Source: Piscibacillus sp052246295 (lineage in GTDB: Bacteria; Bacillota; Bacilli; Bacillales; Alkalibacillaceae). From it: a DNA stretch of 64,000 nt. The DNA is taken from NCBI GenBank assembly GCA_052246295.1, contig JBQQCO010000017.1; one strand, given 5' to 3'. The notes beneath the pieces were generated by a model that was given only the letters and a program-made list of their open reading frames with translations, was not told the DNA's origin and ran no database searches. The position numbers and the translations under genes are program-made. Below, in pieces: positions 17,257 to 26,124 of the stretch (the stretch's first letter is position 1; every line of letters starts with the position of its first letter).

Positions 17257-18093
17257 CTAATCCTTTATAAAAAATCCTTCTGGTTGAATCGATTCGAACG
17301 CGTTAATACGTTCTTGGAAAGCTTCACCTTGTTTAATCGACAGTGCTGTTAACACGGCGTTTAGGAACGACATCGTGACCGGTGCTGCATCGAGCGTTGA
17401 CCGAATCGGCAGTTGAATCGGAATCGTCACGTCTGCAAACTCTGTGATCGGTGCTATGTCACTATCCGTGACTGCAAGGACCTTGATGCCGTGACGCTTG
17501 GCTTCACGTGCTAGGTGCAACGTTTGTGACACGTAGCGGTGGAACGAGAAGACGATGAGTGTCGTGTCTGGTTTTAGGTCTGTGACAAGAGTAATGAGGT
17601 CGCTATGTTGTTGGTCGTAAAGGTGACCTTTACCTGTTACTAGATTAAGTCCGAACGTAAACCACTGCGCAAAACTCGCCGACGTCCGTACTCCAGCTAC
17701 ATAAACTTGACTCGACTGATGAATCGTCTCGATGAAAGTTTCAATGACGTCCTCAGATAGTTTTTCTAACACATTTTGAATGTACGTTTGATCACGCTGC
17801 ATCAGCTCGTGCACTAATGACCTAGAGTCCTGCTGATTTGGTTTCCCCTCCGTAAACGCCGATAAACTTCTTTCGGTGTGAAAGACCTCTTTTTGAACGG
17901 CCTTTTGGAAGTCACGAAATCCTTTAAAGTCAAGCAACTGTGCGAAGCGGATGATTGTCGATTCACTGACGCCGATGAGACGACCCAACTGCTCAGCCGA
18001 GTGTGTTGCAAACACCTGAGGCTGCCGCTTGTAGTAATCCACAACTAACTGCATCTTCTTTGATAGTGAATGAGTGTCGATCTCTTCTAACAT
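17257..18093 (-). CDS. RpiR/MurR-family transcriptional regulator
   Basis: 278 residues: N-terminal winged HTH (ATHSAEQLGRLIGVSESTIIRFAQLLDFKGFRDFQ) and a C-terminal SIS domain (VYVAGVRTSASFAQWFTFGLNL). I chose the ATG after AAAGGAGCC (MLEEIDTHS); a further-upstream ATG has no ribosome site. SIS domains usually bind phosphosugars, but regulators of this family also control amino-acid genes. It heads the D-amino-acid operon and lies 6 bases before the M20 gene. Inverted TGAAGG repeats around its start are likely its own operators. Confidence 0.88.
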   Translation of the reverse strand: MLEEIDTHSLSKKMQLVVDYYKRQPQVFATHSAEQLGRLIGVSESTIIRFAQLLDFKGFRDFQKAVQKEVFHTERSLSAFTEGKPNQQDSRSLVHELMQRDQTYIQNVLEKLSEDVIETFIETIHQSSQVYVAGVRTSASFAQWFTFGLNLVTGKGHLYDQQHSDLITLVTDLKPDTTLIVFSFHRYVSQTLHLAREAKRHGIKVLAVTDSDIAPITEFADVTIPIQLPIRSTLDAAPVTMSFLNAVLTALSIKQGEAFQERINAFESIQPEGFFIKD

Positions 18094-18118
18094 GAGAAGT
18101 GGCTCCTTTGGAATATTT

Positions 18119-18153
18119 TGAAGGGAAACCTTCATATTTTATTTATATGAAGG
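18119..18153. promoter_or_regulatory. Inverted TGAAGG repeats upstream of the RpiR gene
   Basis: CCTTCATAT at 18129-18137 and ATATGAAGG at 18145-18153 form perfect 9-bp arms with a 7-base spacer. The overlapping TGAAGGGAAACCTTCA at 18119-18134 gives a second dyad sharing one arm. Three TGAAGG half-sites just before the regulator gene suggest an autoregulatory operator, an inference. Confidence 0.6.
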
Positions 18154-18301
18154 AAAAGAATTATTTTGTATAAGTTATCACAAGTTTTAAAAATTCGCAA
18201 TATTTAAATTAGGTAAATGAAACTTTGTATGTTTTAGTAAAGGTAAGGAATTTGCCAAATTCATAGATACTTGAAAGTTGTCATAAGACAAATTATTCAG
18301 C

Positions 18302-18339
18302 GAATACCCATTATATAAAATACAAATGGGTGGGTATTC
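18302..18339 (+). promoter_or_regulatory. Inverted repeat directly before the ParB-like gene
   Basis: GAATACCCATT and AATGGGTGGGTATTC face each other across 12 AT-rich bases that include TATAAAAT, with the right arm ending immediately before the ATG. It could be an autoregulatory operator overlapping the promoter, or an RNA hairpin hiding the start. The GGGTGGG in the right arm may also serve as a ribosome site. Confidence 0.5.
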
Positions 18340-18340
18340 T

Positions 18341-19276
18341 ATGTCTAAGCAACTTAAGATTGTTAAGCTTTCTCAGATTAAACTAGAAACTAAGTATAGG
18401 CAGAGAGAGAAGGATCTGAGTCTAGAGTTAGATCTTTCTAGGAATGGATTGAAAGAACCGTTAATAGTAGAAGCAGTAAATAAAAATTTGTATATATTAG
18501 TTGATGGTTATCGGCGTTATTACGCTCTTGATTTTTTAGAAATAGAAGAGGCATGCTGTATCGTAGAGGAACAGACGTCTAAAGAACACCGAATTATAAA
18601 GAGATTAGGGAGAGAGTTGCAAACGAAAAAGAGGACCGCTTATGAATTGGAAAGAATGATCAAAGACTTACTGAGGCATAAAGACTATAATTCAATGATA
18701 ATTTCACAGCTTTGTGGTGTTAGTGAAGAGACTATTAATAAATATCTACTTGGTTCTGATGTTAACCCGGAATGGCTAAGAAGAGGAGCCACTACGGGAG
18801 CAGGAAGGCATGGATTTACCGTTATCCACCATTTAAATGTAAGTGATGATATAAAAGGGAAAATTGCTGAGCGCTATATTAATCGAGAGTTTCCTAAAAC
18901 AACACTTGATGTTATAAATAAGATAACAAAAGAAAAAGGATTTAATAGTTTATCAGAAGAGTATGTGGAGGCATGTATTAATGATATTATTTTGCACCAA
19001 GCAAGTAGTTACCAAGGCGCTAAATATATCGTTGACGAATACGCGCTGAAATTAAGGTTTTCGAAAAGCAATCATGCCTCTATTCATGACTTGGTATTCA
19101 AACTACTAATGAGGATTGAAGCGTTCTTTAACAATAAACACTATGTTAATCATTTGACGAACAAGCAGAGGGCAAGACTAATTATACAGCTCCATAAACT
19201 GTTGTCGAAAATAAGACCCCATATAAACTGGGCTGATGTTCATGCTGAGGAATTAAAAAGGAGATCTAAGAAATGA
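18341..19276 (+). CDS. ParB/Spo0J-like nuclease-fold DNA-binding protein
   Basis: 311 residues. The N-terminus has the ParB/Srx fold: VKLSQIKLETKYRQ, then GLKEPLIVEAVNKNLYILVDGYRRYYAL, containing the GYRR CTP-binding box. It is followed by a helix-turn-helix region (ISQLCGVSEETINKYLLG). Such stand-alone ParB-like proteins occur on mobile elements and in small regulatory modules. There is no ParA partner, so chromosome segregation is unlikely. The gene lies with a truncated ATP-binding protein between two conserved operons, suggesting horizontal acquisition. I chose the ATG at MSKQLKIV. Confidence 0.82.
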   Translation: MSKQLKIVKLSQIKLETKYRQREKDLSLELDLSRNGLKEPLIVEAVNKNLYILVDGYRRYYALDFLEIEEACCIVEEQTSKEHRIIKRLGRELQTKKRTAYELERMIKDLLRHKDYNSMIISQLCGVSEETINKYLLGSDVNPEWLRRGATTGAGRHGFTVIHHLNVSDDIKGKIAERYINREFPKTTLDVINKITKEKGFNSLSEEYVEACINDIILHQASSYQGAKYIVDEYALKLRFSKSNHASIHDLVFKLLMRIEAFFNNKHYVNHLTNKQRARLIIQLHKLLSKIRPHINWADVHAEELKRRSKK

Positions 19277-19280
19277 ATAA

Positions 19281-19793
19281 GGTTTAATATACCCTTTCCC
19301 AGCAAAGCTTGTCATAGAGAAGGAAAGAGTTTTAGTGGAAAATAGTAATAAACCACATGGAAATGGTACTATTGATCCTAATAATTTTTCACCATTTCCT
19401 AAAAACCCTACTATTGCAAAGTTTTTCAAAGAAATAGGACGTGTTGATGAGCTTGGTTCAGGTGTCCGAAACACTTATAAATACAGTAAAATTTACTCTG
19501 GTGGAGAGCCTGTATTTATTGAAAGTGATGTGTTTAAGACTATTATTCCATTAAAATACATTAGCAACCAAAATAGTGACCAAGTTAGTGACCAAGATGA
19601 ACGTACTGAGAAGTTACTAGAATTCTGTAAAATTCCTAAAAGTAGAAGTGAGATACAGGAATTCATGAATATTAAAAGTAGGCGTTATTTAAGGAATAAT
19701 ATCTTACGACCTTTAATTGATGGTGGTCAACTTGAATTAACAATACCTGATAAACCAACTAGTCCTAAGCAAAAATACTATACGAATAACTAA
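19281..19793 (+). pseudogene. Truncated AlbA_2/HATPase_c_4-type ATP-binding regulator
   Basis: An open stretch starts right after a stop codon and reads FPAKLVIEKERVLVENSNKPHG, DPNNFSPFPKNPTIAKFF, EIGRVDELGSGVRNTYKYS. That is the C-terminal HATPase-like half of the RNA-binding-fold (AlbA_2/Schlafen-like) ATP-binding protein family, followed by a winged-helix tail (FCKIPKSRSEIQEFMNIKSRRYL). Homologs are typically 450-500 residues, so the N-terminal two thirds are lost. A GTG at 19335 could restart translation but has no good ribosome site. It abuts the ParB-like gene, with only 4 bases between that gene's stop and the homologous frame. Confidence 0.75.
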
Positions 19794-19872
19794 TGAAATT
19801 ACTCTTTATGTTATTTGACATGTTTATGGATAAATATTAGGTTCACTTTACTTCGGTGGGCTATTTTTATTC

Positions 19873-19888
19873 AAACAAACGTTTGTTT
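19873..19888. repeat. Palindrome AAACAAACGTTTGTTT (copy 1 of 3)
   Basis: A perfect 16-bp palindrome with core CAAACGTTTG, lying 14 bases downstream of the convergent YkuK-like stop codon. The same core recurs at 58421 and 61820, also at gene ends. Confidence 0.7.
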
Positions 19889-19902
19889 TAAATATGTAAA
19901 TG

Positions 19903-20439
19903 TCATTTCGTATACCGATTCGCATAACTACTCGCTACAAACGCATCTGGTTTGATCTTAGGTTCCGCGCCCATGGATTCAATACGTGCAACCATTTCGT
20001 TAATGAACACACGAGTTTTGTTGCGCTTGCCAGCTCCAATATCAATATGTCCTTCCATCGTAAAGCTCGCACCACGATCGACGTATGGGAGGACGATTTC
20101 ATACATATCATCTTTACGTTCTTGTGTGAACATGCTAAACACACCTTCTGAGTAGGACGTTTCATAAGAAATTTTTTCATGAAGGTTTGTCATTTTTCGT
20201 GGAACTTTATTCTTCTGAAAGCACGCCCAAACTCCTTTACCTTCACATTGAATGACGATTCCAGTAATGAACGATGTATAATCATGATGCACCTGAGAAT
20301 CCGTCCCGATCATGAGTTTGTAGTTTCCATTAGGGTGCCGCCTCATAAAGGCTAGGATATGACGGAAGACTTGTTCAAACGTCATACTTTTCTCTTGAGA
20401 ATTTTCAAACGTATAGTTGTGTAACTGAAAGTTGAACAT
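19903..20439 (-). CDS. YkuK-family (DUF458) RNase H-like protein
   Basis: 178 residues. The family motif is clear: LMIGTDSQVHHDYTSFITGIVIQ with the acidic residue of an RNase H-like fold, KISYETSYS in the middle, and HIDIGAGKRNKTRVFINEMVARIESMG towards the C-terminus. B. subtilis YkuK is a SigH-dependent protein; its molecular role is not established to my knowledge. I chose the ATG at MFNFQLH, since GAGAGG lies about 11 bases upstream and the earlier ATG overlaps it. Confidence 0.88.
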   Translation of the reverse strand: MFNFQLHNYTFENSQEKSMTFEQVFRHILAFMRRHPNGNYKLMIGTDSQVHHDYTSFITGIVIQCEGKGVWACFQKNKVPRKMTNLHEKISYETSYSEGVFSMFTQERKDDMYEIVLPYVDRGASFTMEGHIDIGAGKRNKTRVFINEMVARIESMGAEPKIKPDAFVASSYANRYTK

Positions 20440-20608
20440 GAGCCAACGACCTCTCATAACGACTTATTGTCATTATTATTCACTGTTGGGTATATTTTAT
20501 GAGGGAGAGCTGGGAATAGTGTGGGATTGAACTAGTTTAAGTCACTAACATAATTTTTAAAGGTGTTCGTCATGAATTGTAGAATTATGTTAAAGAGGGG
20601 GCTATTTA

Positions 20609-21046
20609 ATGAATGAACATAATGAATCTAGATCGAATAAGAAATTCTACAATATTCTAAGAGGGACGCGTAACAATGATATTAATGGTGAAGAAATAAC
20701 GTCATTTGAGCGGTTTGAAAAGCTTTTAGAAAAGGTAGGTAAGATTGAGCTTGATGAATTAAAGGTCATTGCTGATAAAATACCAAACTTCAATACGCTT
20801 GCAGAAGGGTACTTTAATACATTAAGTATTTCAAGTGAGAGATACTTTGAAATATTAGGGGAGCAAAACAAAGAACTATTAAAACAACTGGAACGTGCTA
20901 AAAAACCTGAAGAAGAGGTTGAGATTTTGTATGAGCTTAAGGAATTTAGAAAAGAGAGTCAAAAATTAACTAGTGCTATAAACCGACATGCAGATAAGCT
21001 TGTCTTAGGTGGAGGAGTTATGTTAGCTGTTGTTTTAAAAGCATAG
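20609..21046 (+). CDS. Hypothetical protein with C-terminal hydrophobic tail, 145 aa
   Basis: The start has a strong AGAGGGGGC site. Residues 1-110 are polar and largely helical with coiled-coil character (LLKQLERAKKPEEEVEILYELKEFRKES). The last 15 residues (LVLGGGVMLAVVLKA) are hydrophobic and could be a tail anchor. No family recognised. It stands alone between ykuK and tctA, with convergent orientation to tctA. Confidence 0.6.
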   Translation: MNEHNESRSNKKFYNILRGTRNNDINGEEITSFERFEKLLEKVGKIELDELKVIADKIPNFNTLAEGYFNTLSISSERYFEILGEQNKELLKQLERAKKPEEEVEILYELKEFRKESQKLTSAINRHADKLVLGGGVMLAVVLKA

Positions 21047-21099
21047 ATGAATAAGAAGTAAGTGGATGTTTTCTAATAATAGTATATACACAGAGAAAT

Positions 21100-21126
21100 A
21101 AGCAGACCCTTCATTAGGATCTGCTT
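21100..21126. terminator. Terminator of tctABC
   Basis: AAGCAGACCCT and AGGATCTGCTT pair around TCATT, overlapping the tctA stop codon. T-rich flanks exist on the plus strand, and it may also stop the convergent small gene. Confidence 0.65.
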
Positions 21127-22631
21127 AATTTTGCTTTCGTTTTCCTCGTTTGCCAAATAGTGAAGGCAATCGACACAACCGTAAGGACTAAGAATGTTGC
21201 TGAGATTGGGCGTGATAAGAAGAGTGTCCAATCTGGGTTTGTCATGAACGCACGTCGTAAGTTAACTTCTGCGATTGGACCTAAGATGACACCGATAATC
21301 GCAGGTGCCAGTGCGAAGTTGTACTTCGTGAATAGGTAGCCTATGATGCCCATCGCTAGTAAAATATATAAGTCTGTGACGCGGTTATTTAAGACGAATG
21401 TTCCAATGACGCACAATACTAGAATTATTGGAACGAGTAAGTGCGTTGGTACCTGAGTAACTTTTACAAAATAGCGCATGCCGGCAAATTGTGTCAGTAA
21501 CATCCCGAACGAAGCGATGAAGAAGGCGACGAATATACCTCCAACGATATTCGGTTCATCAACGATTAGTAATGGACCAGGTGTGATGCCGTGAACCATT
21601 AGTGCTGATAACAATACAGCTGTTACGGCTGAGCCTGGGATGCCTAATGCGACAGTTGGGATTAAGTCACCACCGACTGTTGAGTTGTTACCTGCTTCGG
21701 ATGCGACCACACCTTCTTCGCAACCAGTCCCAAATTTCTTAGGATCCTTAGACCATTTTTTCGCCTGGTCATATGCGACGATGTTGGCAATACTACCTCC
21801 AGCACCGGGAATGGCACCGATAATCGAACCGATGAATGATGAGCCGACGAGTGTGCCTGGTTTCTTTAAGACGGCTTTTAAAGTCTGAATCGGCTTTAGC
21901 ACAAATTTGACTTCTGCCGCATCTTCTTTTTGTTTGTCTTCTAAACTTTTGTCTAACTGTGATTTTTCCAATGATTCCATTAAGCGTGAGATCGCGAACA
22001 TTCCGATTAAGACGACTAGAAACGGGATGCCTGCTCGAAGGACGCTCATGTCAAATGTGAAGCGGGCGAATCCCATAATCGGATCGGCTCCGACAGTTGA
22101 AATGAGTAGTCCGAATAGTCCTGCGATGAGACCTTTGATCATCGAGGAGCCTGTGACGCTGGCGATGATTGTTAACGCTAAACAAATTAAAGCGAACATC
22201 TCCCATGGCCCGAATTTTAGGGCGAATCTGGATATTTGTGGAGCGATGGTTACAAGTATGAACAAGCTAATAATCGAGCTTAGGAAAGACGCCCAAATTC
22301 CGATTGATAGTGCTTTTCCAGGTTCGCCTTTTTTCGCCATTGGGTAAGCGTCAAAGGTGGTCGCAACGGATGATGGTGTACCAGGAATACCGAGAAGTGC
22401 AGCACTAATTAACCCTCCAGACATTCCACCGACAAAGACGCCGATCATGGCTGCGATTCCTGTGACGGGATCCATTCCGAATGTTAGTGGGAGGGTGAGG
22501 ACGATGGCCATGGCAACGGTGAATCCAGGGATCAATCCAGCGATCACGCCCACAACGACTCCTATGAAAATGACAAGTAATATTTTAATGTTTAAAATTT
22601 CTCCAAAGCCTAAATAAAGTAAATCAAACAT
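21114..22631 (-). CDS. tctA: Tripartite tricarboxylate transporter, large membrane subunit TctA
   Basis: 505 residues with about 11-12 membrane segments. It forms the transport channel of a TTT-type secondary importer for carboxylates. TctA hallmarks are visible: GLIPGFTVAMAIVLTLPLTFGMDPVTGIAAMIGVFVGG near the N-terminus, LLGIPGTPSSVATTFDAYPMAKKGEPGKAL following, and GAIPGAGGSIANIVAYDQAKKWSKDP in the middle. It lies 15 bases after tctB. The transported acid cannot be named from sequence. Confidence 0.93.
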   Translation of the reverse strand: MFDLLYLGFGEILNIKILLVIFIGVVVGVIAGLIPGFTVAMAIVLTLPLTFGMDPVTGIAAMIGVFVGGMSGGLISAALLGIPGTPSSVATTFDAYPMAKKGEPGKALSIGIWASFLSSIISLFILVTIAPQISRFALKFGPWEMFALICLALTIIASVTGSSMIKGLIAGLFGLLISTVGADPIMGFARFTFDMSVLRAGIPFLVVLIGMFAISRLMESLEKSQLDKSLEDKQKEDAAEVKFVLKPIQTLKAVLKKPGTLVGSSFIGSIIGAIPGAGGSIANIVAYDQAKKWSKDPKKFGTGCEEGVVASEAGNNSTVGGDLIPTVALGIPGSAVTAVLLSALMVHGITPGPLLIVDEPNIVGGIFVAFFIASFGMLLTQFAGMRYFVKVTQVPTHLLVPIILVLCVIGTFVLNNRVTDLYILLAMGIIGYLFTKYNFALAPAIIGVILGPIAEVNLRRAFMTNPDWTLFLSRPISATFLVLTVVSIAFTIWQTRKTKAKLSRS

Positions 22632-22646
22632 GGCGTGTCCCTCCTC

Positions 22647-23120
22647 TTAGAAGAATAATCCTGTTGGGAATCTGACTTGTAAGACGTTCTGAAAGAAAAG
22701 ATATAGGCTCACAGTTAAAATGAGTGCGATGCTTGAGATTGTGATAATATCCTTTTTTGTTCTAGGGCCGATGATTAAGGCCGTTGTGACCACGAATAGA
22801 ATGGTCGATATAATAAATCCGATTATTTGGATCGCTAGGATGTAAACGAGTAATAATGCTAGAGTGATGAACACTAGTTTATGTTCGATTAATATGGCGC
22901 GAAGGGATTCCTTTAATGGTTTTCCTTCGCGTGTTTTTATGAGTTGAATTGATTTTTGAATAACTAAAAATAATGATAGTAGACCTAATAGAATCGCGAT
23001 GAGCTGTGGGAAAGAACCTGGATCTAATTGGGATTCATTCATCGATGGTAGGTCTCCGGTTTGTGTGTAGATTAAGATGGACAGAATGACAAGCATGATT
23101 GCCAAGATTAATTCGCCCAT
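22647..23120 (-). CDS. tctB: Tripartite tricarboxylate transporter, small membrane subunit TctB
   Basis: 157 residues with four membrane segments, the normal TctB size. The N-terminal DLPSMNESQLDPGSFPQLIAILLGLLSLFLVIQ motif, with the P-G-x-F/W-P element, is family-typical. It is the accessory subunit that partners TctA. It sits between tctC and tctA in one operon. Confidence 0.9.
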   Translation of the reverse strand: MGELILAIMLVILSILIYTQTGDLPSMNESQLDPGSFPQLIAILLGLLSLFLVIQKSIQLIKTREGKPLKESLRAILIEHKLVFITLALLLVYILAIQIIGFIISTILFVVTTALIIGPRTKKDIITISSIALILTVSLYLFFQNVLQVRFPTGLFF

Positions 23121-23171
23121 GTGGGTTCCTCCTAACTAAAAATAGAGGGAAGACGAGTTCCCTCTATTCAT

Positions 23172-24140
23172 TTATTCTTCTGAAATTTCCGAGATAATAT
23201 CACTGATGATTTGGTCTTGGTTATCTAGGTACTCGTTATATTCATCTGTTCCCATGAAGTTAACGCTTGCACCAACGTTTTCAACAGCTTCGATATAGTC
23301 TTCATCATTTGCAGTTTCTTCTAATGCTGCTTCTAGCTTTTCAATGACTTCAGGTGGTGTGCCTTCTGGTGCCACGTAACCACGGTTGATTCCCATCGTG
23401 ATGTCGTAGCCTTTTTCAACAAATGTTGGAAGGTCTGGTGTACGATCAACGCGTTCTTCAGTTCCGATGGCGATGAATTTCATATCGCCTGATTCAACAA
23501 AGTCGCTACCTGATGGGTAGTCAACGATTGCTGCATCGATGTGGCCACCTGCAAGTGCTTGAATGGCTTCAGCGATTCCTTCATATCCGACTAGATTGTA
23601 GTTGATATCTAATTCACGTCCGATTTGTTCCACCCAAACGCGAGGGATTCCGGCAACGGTTCCGCCGAATTGAATCTCGTTTTCTTGTCCATATTCAACG
23701 AATTCTTCTAATGTATCGACACCTAAGTCGTCGGATACGGCTAAAATCTGATCAGATGATGACATCGATGCGATTGGTTCAAAGCTATCGTAATTGATTT
23801 GGGTTACATCGGAGTGGTGTGCGACAAGTAGTCCTTCGTGTATTTGTCCGATGTTATATCCGTTTGCATCTTTATCTGTTAGTTCTTCCAAACCAACTGT
23901 ACCGCCGACTCCGGGCACATTGACTGGAACTATGTCTGTTCCGATTTGGTCTGATGCGTGATCGGCTACGAGTCGACCTTCGATATCACTTCCGCCACCT
24001 GGTGACCACGGAATGGTCATTTCAATTTCTTGTGATGGATAATCCTCGACTGATTCTTCGTCGCCACCGCCACATGCAGCTAGTGAAATGGCTGCAGCTG
24101 GTAGCATGGCTGTTGCTATTAGACGCTTCATCTTTTTCAT
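23172..24140 (-). CDS. tctC: Tripartite tricarboxylate transporter, extracellular binding lipoprotein TctC
   Basis: 322 residues with a lipoprotein signal (MKKMKRLIATAMLPAAAISLAAC) and an acidic linker GGGDEESVEDYP. The Bug/TctC fold follows: IEMTIPWSPGGGSDIEGRLVADH (the carboxylate-binding PGGGSD loop) and VPGVGGTVGLEEL. It is tethered outside the membrane and hands the substrate to TctAB. First gene of the operon. The gap upstream, shared with the divergent gamma-glutamyltransferase gene, holds cre-type sites. Confidence 0.93.
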   Translation of the reverse strand: MKKMKRLIATAMLPAAAISLAACGGGDEESVEDYPSQEIEMTIPWSPGGGSDIEGRLVADHASDQIGTDIVPVNVPGVGGTVGLEELTDKDANGYNIGQIHEGLLVAHHSDVTQINYDSFEPIASMSSSDQILAVSDDLGVDTLEEFVEYGQENEIQFGGTVAGIPRVWVEQIGRELDINYNLVGYEGIAEAIQALAGGHIDAAIVDYPSGSDFVESGDMKFIAIGTEERVDRTPDLPTFVEKGYDITMGINRGYVAPEGTPPEVIEKLEAALEETANDEDYIEAVENVGASVNFMGTDEYNEYLDNQDQIISDIISEISEE

Positions 24141-24508
24141 TTTCGTACTCCCCTTTGTTTATTTTATGTGTTAAAGGTTTTCTAACAATTTAGATTGTTT
24201 CAAACATTATAATTGAAACAAAATTAACCGTCAACAGGTAAAACGCTTTCTTTTAGTTAAAAAAATATTATTTTTAACAACATTTTGTTTATTTGATAGA
24301 TGTAAGCATTAACAGACTATAACTAAAAAGCCTATTAAAACGCTAGTGTAAGCGATTTCTTTCATAAAATGAATTGTGTCGGCATAATGTTTACAAAATG
24401 TAATTTAAGCGCGATTAATTTTATTTTTTTGTAAATAATCTGATGATTTTTATTTCTTTGTGTGATAGTATGTTCTACAATTACAAAACAAAAGAAGGGG
24501 AGATGACG
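24141..24508. other. Divergent promoter region between tctC and ywrD-like gene
   Basis: No gene fits here. The stretch is AT-rich and contains a good cre site at 24347 and a weaker one at 24238-24251 (on the minus strand AGAAAGCGTTTTAC, two mismatches). Promoters for both divergent transcripts should lie here, but I cannot fix them with confidence. Confidence 0.5.
24347..24360 (+). promoter_or_regulatory. cre site (CcpA)
   Basis: TGTAAGCGATTTCT matches the cre consensus at all positions except the degenerate central Y. It lies about 150 bases upstream of the ywrD-like start and about 210 bases upstream of tctC, so it may repress either or both when preferred carbon is available. Confidence 0.65.
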
Positions 24509-26122
24509 ATGGTTCAATATGATCCAATGTATTACCCGTACGCATCTAGGCGTAATGCTGTCTATGGAAAAAACGGGATGGTTGCGACATCTCAACCGTT
24601 AGCAGCAGAAGCGGGAATTGAAATTTTGAAAAAAGGCGGAAACGCGATTGATGCAGCGATTGCAACGGCAGCGGCTTTAACAGTCGTAGAGCCAACGTCA
24701 AATGGAATCGGGTCTGATTCGTTTGCGTTAGTTTGGGTGGACGGTAAGGTTCATGGATTAAACGCGAGTGGCTATGCGCCAAAAGGAATTTCAATTGAGA
24801 AGTTAAAGGATGCAGGTTATGAGGAAATGCCGACTTTCGGTAAAGTGCCTGTCACTGTGCCAGGAACGCCTAAAGGTTGGGCGGAGTTGTCGGAGCGATT
24901 CGGTAAGTTGCCGTTTGAAGAGCTGTTTGACCCGGCGATTCGTTATGCGGAGGAGGGTTTTCCGCTTACGCCGACGTTAGGTTTCCATTGGAAGAGTGCT
25001 TATAACAAGTTTAAGAAGATTTTTAAAGACGATATCTATGACGAATGGTTCAAGGTGTTTGCGCCTGATGGCCGTGCGCCAGAAACTGGTGAGTTGTGGA
25101 AGTCACCGGGCCATGCGAGAACATTGCGTGAGATTGCTGAGACTAAAGCTGAGTCGTTTTATAGTGGACAATTAGCTGATGAGATTGATGCTCATTTTAA
25201 GAAACACGAAGGATTTTTAACAAAAGAAGATTTGGCGAGCTATCAACCTAGTTGGGTCGATCCGATTAAGGTCAATTACCGCGGCTACGATGTGTGGGAG
25301 ATTCCTCCAAATGGGCAAGGGATTATTGCACTGATGGCGTTGAACATTCTGAAAGGTTACGATTTTAACGAAAAAGAGAGTGTCGACACATATCATAAAC
25401 AAATTGAAGCGATGAAATTGTCGTTTACAGACGGGCTAGAGTATATCACTCAGCAGGATCACATGGATGTTGGTGTGGAGGAGCTGTTGTCGGATCAGTA
25501 TGCGGATGTGCGCCGTCAGCTGATTGGCGATGAAGCACTTGACCCGACACCAGGCGAACCACAGCGCGGCGGGACGGTTTATCTGTCTGCAGCTGATGGG
25601 GAAGGCAATATGATTTCGTATATTCAAAGTAACTACATGGGCTTCGGTTCTGGGGTTGTCGTGCCAGATACGGGAATTGCGATGCAGAACCGTGGGCATA
25701 CGTTCTCGTTGGACCCTGAACACGTGAATTCACTTAAGCCAGGCAAGCAAACGTATCACACGATAATTCCTGGATTTTTAACAAAAGATGGTGAAGCAGT
25801 CGGGCCATTTGGTGTGATGGGTGGGTTTATGCAGCCACAAGGCCACGCACAAGTTGTGATGAACATGGTTGATTTCGGATTGAACCCTCAGGCCGCGTTG
25901 GATGCTCCACGCTGGCAGTGGATGAAGGATAAGACCGTGAAAGTGGACCCGCTATTCCCAGAGCATCTCGCTCAAGCGTTACAGCGTCGCGGACATCATG
26001 TGGAGCGCAGCCTTTATCACCATGAGTTCGGCCGCGGACAGATTATCGTGCGCGATCCAGAGACCGGAGTGTTGTGCGGTGGAACCGAACCGAGAACAGA
26101 TGGCCACGTGGCGGTTTGGTAA
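24509..26122 (+). CDS. ywrD: Gamma-glutamyltransferase family protein, YwrD-like
   Basis: 537 residues. The Ntn-hydrolase fold of gamma-glutamyltransferases: N-terminal GMVATSQPLAAEAGIEILKKGGNAIDAAIATAAALTVVEPTSNGIGSDSFALVW, and the autoprocessing Thr in PQRGGTVYLSAADGEGNMISYIQSNYMGFGSGVV, with NRGHTF after it. There is no signal peptide, so it is cytosolic, unlike secreted Ggt. The start was placed at the second of two close ATGs, 6 bases after GGGGAG. Its neighbours repeat B. subtilis ywrABCD (Lrp regulator, two CHR proteins), and a peptide importer follows, which suggests hydrolysis of imported gamma-glutamyl compounds. Symbol given by synteny and family. Confidence 0.85.
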   Translation: MVQYDPMYYPYASRRNAVYGKNGMVATSQPLAAEAGIEILKKGGNAIDAAIATAAALTVVEPTSNGIGSDSFALVWVDGKVHGLNASGYAPKGISIEKLKDAGYEEMPTFGKVPVTVPGTPKGWAELSERFGKLPFEELFDPAIRYAEEGFPLTPTLGFHWKSAYNKFKKIFKDDIYDEWFKVFAPDGRAPETGELWKSPGHARTLREIAETKAESFYSGQLADEIDAHFKKHEGFLTKEDLASYQPSWVDPIKVNYRGYDVWEIPPNGQGIIALMALNILKGYDFNEKESVDTYHKQIEAMKLSFTDGLEYITQQDHMDVGVEELLSDQYADVRRQLIGDEALDPTPGEPQRGGTVYLSAADGEGNMISYIQSNYMGFGSGVVVPDTGIAMQNRGHTFSLDPEHVNSLKPGKQTYHTIIPGFLTKDGEAVGPFGVMGGFMQPQGHAQVVMNMVDFGLNPQAALDAPRWQWMKDKTVKVDPLFPEHLAQALQRRGHHVERSLYHHEFGRGQIIVRDPETGVLCGGTEPRTDGHVAVW

Positions 26123-26124
26123 AG

